Assembly: GCA_012934845.2 (NCBI GenBank)
Contig: WNNJ02001739.1
Location: 248,001-312,000 of the forward strand
Direction: 5' to 3'
Origin: Pomphorhynchus laevis
Taxonomy: Eukaryota > Acanthocephala > Palaeacanthocephala > Echinorhynchida > Pomphorhynchidae
DNA length: 64,000 nucleotides
The notes beneath the pieces are model-generated. The model worked only from the letters and a program-made list of their open reading frames with translations. It ran no database searches and was not told the DNA's origin. This document shows positions 45,050 to 57,841 of the stretch, piece by piece. Within the stretch, counting starts at the first letter, position 1, and each line of letters starts with the position of its first letter. A program made the translations under genes and the position numbers.

Positions 45050-48000
45050 ATGACTTATCCTGCTGAAGAAAAAGTCGGTTCACTAGCGATATATTGCCGT
45101 AAGTAATCGAGAAATTAATTACTTAATTTGTGATTAATTTTCTCATTTATTTATAATTAATCTACCGGCGTAATTGTAAATTTTAATTATAAAATATTAT
45201 TTTAAATTTACGAAAAAGAACAAAGTGTTTAATCACCGAAATATTATAAAGTTGTAGGATCAAGTTGATATTTTTAGCTTTGCCTGAACATCTTAATACT
45301 TCCAAACATTGCATGTATAAATTAACCAATAATAGATTGATTTCCTTACCAATTGGAAACGATAAACGCTCTTCTATTGAGGTTCGATGATTTAAATTGT
45401 ATGGTTTTCAATTTTATTAATTGATGTCATATTCGACCTGCATCGCAAATATCAAGCTTTAAAACAATCATTTTTAAATCGTTAATCAACTGTCTGCTTT
45501 TTTTAAGAGCAAACCGTTTTGCTTCGGCGTTATTTTGTACGCCACTAATGTTTTGTCGAATTTGAACATCAAATTACCATATATAAAAGTCATTTAATCT
45601 ATATGTTTTGATTGCAAATTCATATTTTCATTTTAAATTCATATTTCAACCGTTTGTTATTTTTAAAAAATAACCGTTTGTTAATAACCATTTGATAATC
45701 GTTTGATAACCGTTTAATAATAACCTTTTGTTATTTTTTTGTAATACAAAATACTATAATCGTACAATAAATAACATATAAAGAATTTCGGCAAATGGGC
45801 CCGTCAAACACATAAAAAACATTGTTTGTCAACAAGATTAAAATAACCGTTTGTTATTTTGTAATAATAACAATATTCAACATCTTAAACTAATTTATAC
45901 AACAACAATCTATAAACGGTCGTTTCCCCACTAGTAGGATTGGTTACTCTAAAATGATTTATGAACTGAATTTATAGTAGAAAGTATTTCTCTCAAATAA
46001 TTATGTCGATACACTAAGACCATTTGAGATCATATTTTTGCCATTTTTAAAGAATTGAAATAATATGTTTAATGAATATGCCGTTAGAAGTAAAGTACGA
46101 TGCCTTCTAAAGAATTCAATGTTGTCGAGAATTCACCCTCAAATGACTTTGTTTTCTTAAATAATATCACAATAATTGTTGTGTTTATTATAAATGCTTA
46201 ATTCTTACATTCTGAGTGACAAATTGTTTAATGATAGACATGACGAGGTAGATTGATACATTAAGTGAAGTATATATTACTTCAAAGTATACTTTATTCC
46301 TACTTGTATTCGCTGATGGGCTCTGTAGAGAAACAGAGTTTGATATATTTCTTTAAAAATCATAATAAATAATATATTACATATAATAATATTAAAATTA
46401 TATATAATATTATAATTATAATATGTTATAATATTATAATATCGACCACCTTTTTCTATACAGAGCACAACAGTGAATACGAATAGTAATAATGCAAACT
46501 TTGAGGTAATATTATAATATTTTATATAATATTATAAAATATTATAATTATAATATTAATATTATATATAATATTAATGTAGAGATGATTTATTGGCCAC
46601 TTTGTCTCTCGACATTGTTTTTAACTAAATAAAAAAATACAGAAAAAATGCAAAATGAAGAGAGACTCTTCAAGTAAGAGGTCGTTTTTGCGTCCGTGGA
46701 TTCCGCCAGTAGATTTGAATGAATGCAGGGGTCAGGTATATGTCTGGGTCAATTAAAGATTATTTTACTTCAAGGTTTTTGAGATGATGGAAACATTTAC
46801 ATGTTCGAGGAAGATGAAAGAGATAGCAAAGAAATACAGAACATTGTTGGAATTTTGAAATCGCGGCTACAGCAGTAGAAGAAATTTAGGAGATACACCT
46901 ATAACGCGCTTAACAAATCTCCATGGGCACTTGTCGATTTAGGCGAAGTTAGACGGAGATAGATCTTCCCAGAATGCAGATAATCCATATCGAAGACACA
47001 GAGTGCGTTCGGATGTAAAATTGAGCAAATAAAATGAAGGAAGCGCTCATTGACGTTGACTTGAGCAGCGTGTTTATCCAGCAGTGGTATACGATTGATA
47101 GAGTCGAAAGCTCTTTTGAAGTATATGAATATGGCACAAATGAAAGATTTTCGAGCAAAGCATGATAGTACCTGATTGCGTATCACCGTCATAGTGTCGA
47201 TGGTAGAGCAACCGTGACGAAAGCCAAATTGCTCTGGTGGAAGTAAGGATTTGCGCAATGACATTAATCTATTTGCGAGGATGTGTGTGACAAATTTGTA
47301 TGCATGGTTGAGAAGGGTGATGCCACGATAAGTGTCGGCGGAGGAGGGATCACCTTTTTCTTTATAAAGTACTTTGATGAATCCTCACCTTTAGGATGAA
47401 GGAATTGGTTTGCCAATTCCTTCATTTGCCAAAGACGGGAATTGCAAAAGAAGGTTCAGTAACTGGAAAGAATTGCCCATCAGTTTTGTTAGAAGCCATA
47501 CAAAATATGTATATTTCTAGCTCTTCGGTAGTAAATGGTGAATTGAGTGATCGATGTCGCCGTAAGTAAGAAAGCTTATTAGTTTAGTCGAGAGAGGATA
47601 TACATGTATGAATGGCAAACGTTGAAGGTTCTTAAAATGAACTGCCTACTTTGAGAGCGGAATGCGAGAAGTGTCTTTGGTATTTGAAGACAAAAGTTTC
47701 CATGGTGATCGTTTCGCCTGGCGTAGCCGACTATGTTCTTCTAGACGAAGACGAGCATTGCGGTAATTGGTCATCATCTTGCAGTATTGGCGACGTAGAT
47801 GACATAATTCGCTTCTTTTGGATTTTATATACTCTGGATCCTTAGCTATAGCAATTAGTGCTGTTTGAAAATCCTTGATCTGGATGGGCTTACGATTAAA
47901 CATAGAAGAGGTCGAGACGTTATATCGTTTAATACAAGCGGCCAGCAGTGTATTGCAAATGATGGTGTAACTATTATTAGAAGTCGTAAAATTCGAACCA

Positions 48001-51000
48001 AGCGAACATGCCATCACAGAGGAGAGATTTAATACCTACGTTATATATGAGGAGACAATATGGTTTAGGTAGTGTAGGCAAGGTGGTAATAAAATTTGGG
48101 TTAGGGTCTAGTCAAATTGACTTAGATTCAGGCATAAGTTCGGGTATATTACCAGAATAGGCGGAATCTTGTATCGTAGTGGTTATCGTAGACGAGGGAT
48201 TTCCAACACCACGGTTGCCAAAAGGTTGTGGATGTACGCTAGAAAAGCTGATAATTCTATTATTGCGTATTCTATATGAGCGTTACGGGTCGGTTGTGCG
48301 TCTTTCGTACAATTGTTTCCGTAGTTGCCGCTGATCATCACGTTCAGTCGTTGAAAGATCTGGACTGATGAATACATGGTTAAAATGCAATGTGCGTTTT
48401 AACAGGTGTGCTTTAGCAATACTAGAGGTGATACATGAATCATCTAGAGATATTATAAGCCAAGGAGGTATACCGGTTATTTTGGCATGCAGGCGGAGAA
48501 ACTTGAATCGAGTTTTCTTTTGTAAATGTGACATGATAGACGAAAAAGCTCTTTAACAGTAGTTGAATCATCCGAATTCTCTGAGAGATCACGTATTATT
48601 ACATTTGAGGCCAGTTCGTTCGCGATCACATGCTTGCATCAACTCGAGAGCCGAAGTCGACGTTTTCGAGGTTTGATAAGTTGTAACAACTGACCAAGCC
48701 ACTTCCCTCCTAACAATGCTAGCAAAAATTTGTAATGGTTGGAGAATTCGCTATACAGATACATTTGACTTAGGGCAAGAAAGCATTAAGGTATGAACCT
48801 CTTTTTCTAATTGCATATCGTAGCGCTAGTGTCGTTGAGATTGGTTTCGAAAGAAGAAAATTTTTGCATGCTGCAAAATCCACAAAGAAAGTTCTGTTGT
48901 AAGAAATTTTTAGATATCCTGCGAAGCGCTTTAATAACAGTGTAAAGTGGACATTCTGACGAGGAACATTTCATTTTATTTCCAAATTTACGTATTCCTG
49001 AGTATCATGAAGTATATACTTGTATTTAAAATTGAAAATACTCACACAATATTGGAATTTATACCAATATATCACGTCGACGTGATTCAATCGACGTTAA
49101 TACCGACACAATTCAAGTGCAATTTTCTATAAATTGCTCTAAAATTTGCTATTATAGTGTAATTTTATTTCCAAATTTACGTATTCCTGAGTAAATCCGA
49201 TCGTAACGAAGAGTCAAGAAGATTGCTTGGTGAAGGATAAGTTGATTTAGATTGAGAAGAGATGCTAGATATATTACAAGACGGTATTGTATTAGTGCTT
49301 AAATTCTGAATGTTTATAAGGTCGTGAGTACGAGTAGAGCAATTTCGAGCGAGACAATTAACGCAGGTACGATCTGACTTGGCACACGAGCAGCTTCTGT
49401 AAATTGAGTTCGGACTATTGCATGGACCACATCGAGTCGTCAATATCATTGATGTGCGAATGCAACATCAGTTGTCGTTCGGTTGTTCACAGATCGCTAG
49501 GATGTTGACAGTTCGTTCGGTTGTAAATAGTTTAGATGTCGTTCGGATGTAATATAATAATATTAATAATATTAATAATATTATTCAAAATATATTATTA
49601 ATATTAATAATATAATATTAATTTTATATTAATAATATATTAATAATAATATAATAATATAATATTTTTATATTAATATTAATATAATAATGCAAACTTT
49701 GATGTAATATATACATTTGTTTGTTATAATAAATAATTTTATAACATATGATAATATCATATATAATTTTTATAATATTAATAATATTTAATATTCATAT
49801 TATAATGTATAAGTTATAATATACTCTAAGTGTATTACTTTTATTAAACTATTTATCACACGAACATTTTAAAATCTTTTTAATAGATTATCGCTTTTTG
49901 TTTTAGGTAGTAAATTTAGAAAAAAGTGGAAAGCTTGCCACTGTCGCTTGTATAAGTCTAGTTTATTTATTTGCTACGATGGAATGGTTGTTCAACCGAA
50001 GCTATCACTTCATCTAAGTGTAAGAAAAGCAATGTTTATTTACAATTTCGTTGTCTATAGGCTGTCACGCCATATATTTTTGTTGGTCGAGCAACAAATC
50101 GGATACAAGGCAAGCACCCGAAAGTAAAACCTGGTGATGAAAGACTTCTACTTGCCATTCCAACTGATATCGCCTTTCCAACGAATGATGTCTTATGGAT
50201 TAAGTTTTTAAACGATGTTTCCATGGGGTGAGTCGCCATTTTATTAACTTTGCTTCTTCATCTGAATTGAAGTTTTTTCTTTTAAAGGGAATGGCTGGCT
50301 GCGATCATTAAAACTGTAAGTTTAAAGTACTACTTCATGGTTAAGATAAATAAATTAAGATTAAATCCTTACTATTTAAGTGTATCTTAAAAATTGAAAA
50401 TATTCACAAATATTGGGATTTATACCGACGTGATACAATCGACATTAATACCGACACAATTCTTAATTGTAAATTGTAAATTTTAGTGTCATTTTCTATA
50501 AATTACTCTAAAATTTGCTGTTATAGTGTAATTTTAAGTTTAGTGTACTTTTCTATATTCTCGATTAGAATTCAATTTCAGCTCATTTTATTCGCATATT
50601 ATTCATGTCAAGTATAGAAAACATGCGACATTAAAATGTCATTTAGACATACAATGACATAAAATGTCATTTTGGCATTTTAATGTCAAAATAAAAACTT
50701 AATACTTTATCAATTTTATTAATTAACAAATATTTGACTTAATAATCTACAAGATATAAATTTATAGATTATTTTTCTAAATCTAAAATTTTATTAAAAA
50801 ATTTTGTTTATAAAACAATTAAAATTCAGTTTTTATGATTTGGTAAAGTAACGATTTAAAATCATTTGATTCCATTTGAGCAGTTCACTTATTGCTTGTT
50901 TAGTTACCAAACGAAGGCAAAGAAAAGTTTTGCGGAATGCCTCAAGGTATACTTGTTTGCTGATTAATTTATATATTTCATATGTCTTTTAGATTTTACG

Positions 51001-52818
51001 CTCAGTGACTGGACTAATGTAACCTCAACTGCTAATACTGCTTCGGAGACTTCCGAATTGTCATCAACTGAATACACGATGTCCAAACATCCTGCGCGTC
51101 TTCGCACATCGACTCAGCTTAGTACTAGTTATGAAGGAATTACAAGTAACTCGTACGGATATCTGCCTAGTGGTGCATTGAAAATGGGCGCTGTGCTTGC
51201 CGGTCTGTGCAATTTTGTTAAAATACCGTTTGTCATTTCTAAATTAAAAGTTGATTGTAAAAGTTATACTTGTAACGTATTTTAAATCGTCCTTCTTAAG
51301 TCATTAAGGTTGTCAATTGTTATTTTTAGTTAATTACCCTCATTATTGTTCGTGTAATTTTAAATAATTGTATAAAATAATTAATATAATTAATAATTAT
51401 AATATAATTATAATATAATATTTAATTATTATTAATATAATAATAATTAAATAATTAATATAAAATATAACAAACTTTAAAACTTTTTTTACAATAATTC
51501 TGAAATATAAATATATATTATATTAATTATAGAATATATACAAAAAAAAGTTTTTGTATACTAAAATGAACAACATAAATGCATTTTGACGAAATAAACA
51601 AATATTTTAAATAAACAAGCAACAAAATTAATGTTTTGATGACCTTATCATTATGGGAAACGTTTTTACTGAATGTGTTTAAATTTGATTATTTTAAGAA
51701 CCAAATTAATATATCAAAGTAGTGCTTTACAATTATATTCGGTAAAGATATCCGCTTATTTTGTAGCCGTGTGAATAAGTGTATCTTTGGTTAGATGCTT
51801 CTCCAACCAGATAATTTAAAAGGCGTTACATTTTCCAGAGCAAATATTCTCGTCCGGACAACTTTTTCCTCTAATTCACAAGCGTTTCATTTTCCAGAGC
51901 AAATATTCTCGTCCAAACAACTTTTTCCTCTAATTCACAACCTGACTTACATGTGGTCGCTATGTGGGGCAGGATTCTAACGATCTTTCCTGTCGAATTC
52001 GACAGTCAAGATACGAGTATATTTAAATGCTAAATGCACATTGAAGAAGGACGTTATCGATGCTTACATTAGTGAAGTATATTAGAAGTCGGCGTTATGT
52101 ATATTTACAATTTTATTTGTTTTGCTCAAGAACTCAGAGTTATTGATATGGTTTGTAAAATACATAGATTAAAGTATTTGACTCAATTACATAGGAGTTT
52201 TGTATATTGTGAGTTATAACGAATATCAATCAGATGTTTTTCATCGTTGAGTTGTAAATTTCCCTTTAGATTTTATTATAAAATTTAAATTCTGTAAAAT
52301 TTCTGAATTTCAAATTATAAAGTAATGATAAGTTTTTAGACTAATTCATTAAAACTGCTCTAAGGAAATCAGAAAAATATCAAATTTCTTAATTAAAATG
52401 TATTTCGACTTTTCAAGGTGCTGCAGCTCTAGATCCGGGATCTGCTCGAATGCATGGCAGAAAGAATGAAACAGTTCCTGATCATTTGAATGCTAACAGA
52501 CTTTACGGATATCAGCCTGGTGATGATCATAATCCTATAGGAGTTGCGGATATTGTTGCTCCAACAGTAGTGCTTGATTTGGTAAGCCAAGGCCTCTCAA
52601 ATGAAGATCGATCATTTGATAATAATGATGCCCAATATGATAGCTTGCAGAATGAATGCAATGAACATCGAGATACATCTGAGTGTGCATATGATGGTTT
52701 GGAAGGCGTTGTCCACAATGACGACCACTGTATAGATCATTGTGAGCATCCGGATGATCATTGCGATAATCAATGTGAGTGGCTTGATGATGCCCATAGC
52801 TTCAGAGGAGTTGATTAG
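45050..52818 (+). CDS. PH-like-domain protein, multi-exon
   Basis: Proposed coding exons are 45050-45098, 45278-45381, 49907-50019, 50061-50227, 50288-50315, 50904-50946, 50993-51202 and 52418-52818, all with GT-AG borders. From the third exon on, phases agree throughout. Exons 3-5 encode a pleckstrin-homology-like fold: KFRKKWKACHCRLYKSSLFI, then VQPKLSLHLS-AVTPYIFVGR, and finally WIKFLNDVSMGEWLAAIIK as the closing helix with its conserved Trp. Such domains bind membranes or partner proteins. Exon 7 is Ser/Thr-rich, and exon 8 ends in an Asp/His/Cys-rich tail. The join between exons 2 and 3 does not keep frame, so one exon is probably missing from the 4.5 kb intron, or exons 1-2 belong elsewhere. 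I do not recognise the gene. Confidence 0.72.
46860..49510 (-). mobile_element. LINE relic in antisense within the large intron
   Basis: On the - strand, a Cys-rich N-terminal piece (49449-49177, pattern C-x2-C and C-x4-C repeated) is followed by an ORF1-like segment (48534-48283) with HVFISPDLSTTERDDQRQLR. Next is a linker (48017-47646) rich in Arg/Lys. An RT fragment (47264-46899) reads PPEQFGFRHGCSTID and IYFKRAFDSINRIPLLDKH (motif A). No YADD box follows in this window piece. No endonuclease was identified. Many frame breaks. The clade is not certain. Confidence 0.65.
48973..49193. mobile_element. 157-base short element with 32-base target-site duplication
   Basis: ATTTTATTTCCAAATTTACG and the next 12 bases occur at 48973-49004 and again at 49162-49193, exactly repeated, flanking a 157-base insertion (49005-49161). 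The insert contains a perfect ATCACGTCGACGTGAT palindrome. Most of it reappears at 50385-50540. A long, exact duplication points to recent insertion into the LINE, and 32 bases is longer than usual. Confidence 0.8.
49907..50315 (+). other. PH-like domain core exons 3-5
   Basis: Three exons separated by 41- and 60-base introns encode the strands and the C-terminal helix of the fold. Phases are 0 after 50019, 2 after 50227 (codon GG-G split) and 0 after 50315. The split Gly codon reads through cleanly to GEWLAAIIKT, which supports this model. Confidence 0.8.
50385..50540. repeat. Second copy of the short element, in the next intron
   Basis: AAATTGAAAATATTCACA, TTTATACCGACGTGATACAA, TAATACCGACACAATTC and TGCTGTTATAGTGTAATTTT repeat, in order, segments of the insert at 49005-49161. 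It lies in the intron between exons 5 and 6 of the PH-like gene. No clean target-site duplication was found here. Confidence 0.75.
51823..51940. repeat. 59-base tandem duplication in an intron
   Basis: GCGTTACATTTTCCAGAGCA starts at 51823 and a close copy starts at 51882. They differ at only three or four positions. It lies in the intron between exons 7 and 8 of the PH-like gene. Confidence 0.9.
52418..52818 (+). other. Last exon of the PH-like gene, Asp/His/Cys-rich tail
   Basis: The exon opens GAAALDPGSARMHGRK and passes a conserved-looking LNANRLYGYQPGDDHNP segment. It ends with a 30-residue run in which DHC and DDHC triplets recur (HCIDHCEHPDDHCDNQCEW region, about 52725-52785) before the TAG at 52816. 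Such a tail could bind metal ions, but no known finger pattern fits. Confidence 0.7.
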
Positions 52819-52829
52819 CATCATCTTAG

Positions 52830-55490
52830 GATATCTGTTTTAGTATTTGCTTGATAATCTAATGAATTCGATTATATTAAATTAATTGTAAAGTGTCGTA
52901 AAAATTTGTTTTTGGTTGCTTTACAATTTCTACCTTTTTTAAGCATCTCACCTCATAAGTGGCAAGTCGATTATTTAACATTCGAGTGCGTACCTTTGGG
53001 TGGAATTTAGTCTGGACAAAAAATGTTTTATTCAAAAATATATTAAGACTAAAAATATATTAAGGCAAAAATTAATTTTATATAAAAAATAAGTAATTTA
53101 TAAATTTATAAACAAATAATCAATATTTAATTTTTTAATAATAAATAATTAATTCCTGATACATTGTTATCTTACATTTCGCTTCAAATTAATAATTGGT
53201 TTTGAAAATCCACTTTTTTACGCAAAAGATTAAAAAATTTTATGATTTTTTGGTTGCTCTTAATATTTTAAGTACTAAAATTAATCTATTTTTAAGTTAT
53301 CGTTTATATAAAAATACCTGTATTTATATTCTGTAAAAAAGAATTTTTATAGAATTCTTTTCTATAAAAATATAGAAAAGTAAAAATACTTCAGTAGATT
53401 TTTTCACACAGACGTTCACTCTATTATCTTTAGAACAAAAGATAATGTTCAGTAGATTAAATATTATAAAACATTCGACTTGAACGCACAAGCTAAACAT
53501 GCATATCTTGCATATCTTGCATTTCTTACATACCTTTAATGATATTACATATCATGAAAACTTGACGTTTTTATTTTTAATTGCCGAATTCCTTTTGGTT
53601 CGAATTACTGAAATAATTTCGAGGAAGTAACGTTTATCATCAAAGATATTCTTACGAATTTGGGATCTTTGAATTCCGATACTATAAATATATAGTTACA
53701 TATATTTATATAAAAGAAACCATGTTTTTCCATTAAATTATCAACTTGAATGTGTTAAAGAATGTCCCGATCTTCTAAGATTATTTAGAGACAACTTAAA
53801 CAATTTCGAAACAACTTAAACAACCCGCTGCTATGTTGGGTCTAGGAATAGGGGATGATACATGATAACATAGCAGTTCCTCCTGATGTCCTCTAATCAT
53901 TATTATGATACATTCAATTCATAACAATCTGATCTGATTTGATAAAATCAATGATATTAGCAGTTGATCTGCCAATATTGATCTCAAAGTTCTGAAGTAC
54001 TTCTCTTATATAGTGCTATAGCATTACCTAGTAATTTAATTGGTTCATCCAGTGTTGCCTATATGTATCGTTGCCGTAATAACGTGATGTTTCTCCGATC
54101 TAACTGCATTTGATTATTGCGAAAGCGGAATCTGATCGATGCTTTTTTTATAAAATCAAGAATCGCACTTTATAATGTGGCTTAAAGAAGGCATTAAGTC
54201 GACATCAGTCTTATGGCTAAGCTCACGAAAAATACATTTTCAATATTTAGTAACTTGCTTAATTAATAATGTTTCATTCGTAGCACCATCAAAGTATTAT
54301 TTATTTTTGCTGAGCAAAAGTTAAAATAGAAGATATTTATTAATATCTTCTATTTAAGATATTTAATATTTATATTCAACAATGAATACTTGTTTGAAAA
54401 TATGCTTCCGTTATTGTACTATTAAAATATAGTGACCAGCGAAGTGACGAAACTCGAATTTTCTGCAAATGTGACCGTATAGGAAAAGGATTGCAAAAAG
54501 CGGTTAAATTTGAAAATTTAAATTTAAAATGTAAAATGTGAATCTGAATGTTAAACAGAACTAAATTTGCTTTCAATGCTTTTGTTGTTTTGGATATTCT
54601 TTTAGATTAACCAATAAATAATTATAAATCAACGATATTATAAAACGTTTTTATATTGAATTTTTGATTATTAAATAAATTATTTAAATAATAGATTATA
54701 AATAAATTATAAATTATTTATAATTATAAATTATAAAAATTTAATATTATTTATACGCTTTGGCATCACGGCTTTTAGATATTTTCAAAATTCTGAAAGT
54801 TTTTCAATAAATAATTGTTTCATCATAAGATGTTAAAGAAGCTAGTTCAATTTCTGATATGATTTTAATATGTAGATGTTCTTTTAGCATTTCCTTAGGT
54901 GACACTGTCTTAGAAATTGCGTTACTGTTAACGTCAAATGCGCAACAAATAAGCGTGACACATTCGACTTGTATAAAAATGTTAAAACTTGCAGAAATCT
55001 TCTCTATAACTGCAAAACATGTAGTAAAACACTTTATGATACAATTTATTCGTTAAAAACTTCAAAATGTGAGAGTTAAGAGCAACTTTCCGTGGATTTT
55101 TCTCAGGCTGTTTGCTTTTAGAGAAGGTAAAAACGGTTATGTCTGTCAGTCATTGCGTTTCAAAGTCAATTGATAGAATCAAAATGCTTTGTTTTCGATC
55201 TTAGCTTCTTTGTTATTGATATTTTATCATTTTTGCTATTGTTTTTGCTTTACGAATTATCGTAAAGACGTGTGCATATAAATAGTCGCAGAATCCCTAA
55301 TTCAGAACATGCGATTTACAATCGTAAAACACTTATTTTGTACCATACCTAAATTTCAAAGTAAATATCTTAATCTTAAGATGTTCTATCATTAAGATCT
55401 ATAGAATGTTGGATTTTTAAAATATTGATTACACAGGAAACCCATGTTGATCCAAAACTGCAAGTTTCGATTTTCTCTTTATGTATATTA
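52830..55490. other. Intergenic DNA
   Basis: No gene supported. It contains an inverted copy of a dispersed repeat at 53815-53911 (listed separately) and a short TGCATATCT tandem near 53500. A 65-residue frame at 54859-55056 is slightly more balanced in composition than its surroundings but has no recognisable motif and is not called. Confidence 0.45.
53815..53911 (-). repeat. Dispersed repeat R1, copy 1 (core only)
   Basis: Its reverse complement contains TTAGAGGACATCAGGAGGAA, CTGCTATGTTATCATGT and CCCAACATAGCAGCGG, matching 58634-58740 and 63205-63310. Confidence 0.78.
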
Positions 55491-55495
55491 TAGAT

Positions 55496-56995
55496 CAGTA
55501 CTTGTTAACCTTTTTTGAACAGTGACCCAACATTGCTCCGCCTAGTGACACCGTAACCCAACCCGAACATTTTCTCACAAAATGATACTAATTTTGAATA
55601 TCACAGGTATTTTAAGTCCTCACGATTGGTAAAACAACTTATCGATAATTTGGATAAATCTGAGAAACAGAATAAATGATTTTACAATAAAAGTTTCATA
55701 CAAAAATGATTATATATATTACAATATAATTAATTTCAATTAATTAGATGGTTGTTCTTGTTTTCTATTCATCAATTGCTGAATCTGTGGCTCCAATTTC
55801 GATAATGCCAGTCTCATGTGATTGCTGGGTTCAAGTTTGTTCCTCGACTCCATTTTTGATAAAGTCAGAGTAGAAATAAGTTGTCGGAAGGGGCTCTACC
55901 CTTGATAGACTTGGATGCACAATGATATGTCGAAGTCAGAAGTCGTGTAATTCGTTGGCCTCAAATATTGTTTTGGCTCCAGAGTTTGAAAAGAGATCTA
56001 TGTGCTCGTCTGCTAATTTATCGTCTTCTTCCATTTTCGCAAAAAAAAGCTGTTAGATACAGGAGAAGAAATTTGATTTCTCACCAAGATAATGTGTGAA
56101 TTGAATTTCTAATTCTGACAGATGTTCTATGATGCTTTTAATCAAGTCCTCTAAAGCATCTGTATTTATAAACTTTCATCTAGCAATCTGAAATTGGCCA
56201 TGTTTCCTTTGACGACTCGTTTTCTCCACATAGGTAGCTTATTCATAAATACATGAATTTGTAATGACAAATTCATATCGTTTGTGCCCTAAAATATCAG
56301 CCAGGTAACACATAATCAATAAGAATTCTTCATTTTCAAACTTTTCCGAGGCTTTGTGTCCGACATTCCGCAAAACACAGCAATTTCATTAGACAGGCTT
56401 ACCGCCCTATTCAATATACGACCTCGAGAAAGCCACCGTTCTTCGATGTTAAATAACAATGCGCTATGTTCCGTTCCTACTTCCTCGCGAAATGCTTTAA
56501 AACTTCTATGATTAAGCGCTTTTCCACTAATGAAATTCACAACTTAAACTACAGCGGCCACAACTTCTTAGAAAGAGTTCAGCAGCGTTTTAGAGGCAAA
56601 TGCCTGACGATGAATAACACAATGAATGGTAATTATATAGGGGACAACATTTTTCACTAAACTCACAAAACCTGACTTGTGTTCTAACATAGAAGGTGCA
56701 CAGTCTGTGCAGATATAACCAATTTTATTCCAGTCGATACCATGTGCTTTTAAGAAATCATTTAACAATCCGAAAACGTCAGTTGCTTCGTAAAGCCGTA
56801 CTTTACAAATTCGTCTTCCCAGCCTCTCTTATTCCGTGACATCATGATGATATGAACAATCTGAAAGTATCAATATGAGAGAAAACAATCTTGAATTATC
56901 AATATGAGAAAACAATCTTTCATTTCATTTAAGTGTTTTACCAAGTAGATTGTTCGTCAATCGCAAAAACTCCTTCCTTCGAGCCATTTGTTAAT
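55496..56995 (-). mobile_element. Decayed hAT transposon (ZBED/SCAND3-like transposase)
   Basis: On the - strand, KAHGIDWNKIGYICTDCAPS is followed by IHCVIHRQAFASK (about 56760-56570). It continues in another frame with NFISGKALNHRSFKAFREEV and FNIEERWLSRGRILNR (56540-56330). These are the CTDG and HC-x2-H-like, and RW blocks of hAT-type transposases of the ZBED5/SCAND3 group. The C-terminal dimerisation region is lost or scrambled. The low-coordinate end CAGTACTTGTTAACCTTTTT at 55496 looks like a hAT terminal inverted repeat; no matching far end was found. At least four frame breaks. Confidence 0.78.
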
Positions 56996-57770
56996 AAATC
57001 CTGCTATAAGCTGAATAAAGGATACGTTTATATTTTCAAGAGATTTGATTCTTCCAGAGAATTGTAGCTTAATAAAATTGACGCGTTTCCGAAATTTTTA
57101 CATTCAAAATTGAGCCAAGATTGTAGTTTTGACTCTTAAATTGAGATAGGATCAAGTGTCAATTTTGTTTTTAACGGATTACAGAACATTATATGGACTA
57201 TGATCAGAAAATATACTGTTAGAGTTACATATTTTTCAGATAAAATAGCAAACTATCAAACATACATTCCATCATAAATACAAGTATCTAAATTGTCAGC
57301 TATTGTTAAAGTATTCAATGTCTGTAAAATTAGTAACGTACGGCTTGTTTTTAATTTGAATTACAAGTAGTGCTTGATTATCAAATTGATTATACTAATG
57401 AAGTAAATTTAAGTACGAAATAAAGTGGACGTTAAAGTAAATTATGAAATCCATAATATAAATAATTAGGTTGTTTTTTAATTATTGCGTCTTTAATCAT
57501 TAATTATATCGTCTTTAAATTTTTATTTATTCTCATCAATAAAATACATTTAAATCAGAAGGTTAAGTTAATTTTACGTTTACTTTATATATATTATTAG
57601 CTTGAAGTAAAACTAGGACTGGATCTTAGGCGACGTGTATTCAAACGACATAGAAAATACATTATTGGTCGTTATTAATAATCTGAAATTTATCTGAAAT
57701 AAAAAAAATAAACAATTTTTTTAATATGAAAATAATTAAAATATAATTAATTAATTACAAATTTTATCTA
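56996..57770. other. Upstream region of the SLC22-like gene
   Basis: AT-rich with no recognised gene. TTTTATCTAG at 57762-57771 lies about 70 bases before the start codon and could be a trans-splice or 5' UTR intron acceptor. Confidence 0.4.
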
Positions 57771-57841
57771 GATTGACAATTTACGTAATCAGAAAAGTGC
57801 ATATTAAAAACAATAATGATCAAATAAATAATGCTGTAAAT

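Larger units (their letters stand above)
45382..49906 (+). other. 4.5 kb intron of the PH-like gene, host of a LINE
   Basis: It is bounded by a weak donor (GAG-GTTCGA) and a good acceptor (TTGTTTTAG). The first 1.5 kb is AT-rich with repeated phrases such as AACCGTTTGTTAT (45650-45850), and ATAATATTATAAT runs occur at 46370-46580 and 49550-49830. The middle (46860-49510) is a LINE in antisense. All other introns of this gene are far shorter, so insertion probably inflated it. Confidence 0.6.

Noticed and set aside
54859-55056. 65-residue frame in intergenic DNA
   Set aside because: No homologous motif, no splice partner, and it starts at an arbitrary ATG.
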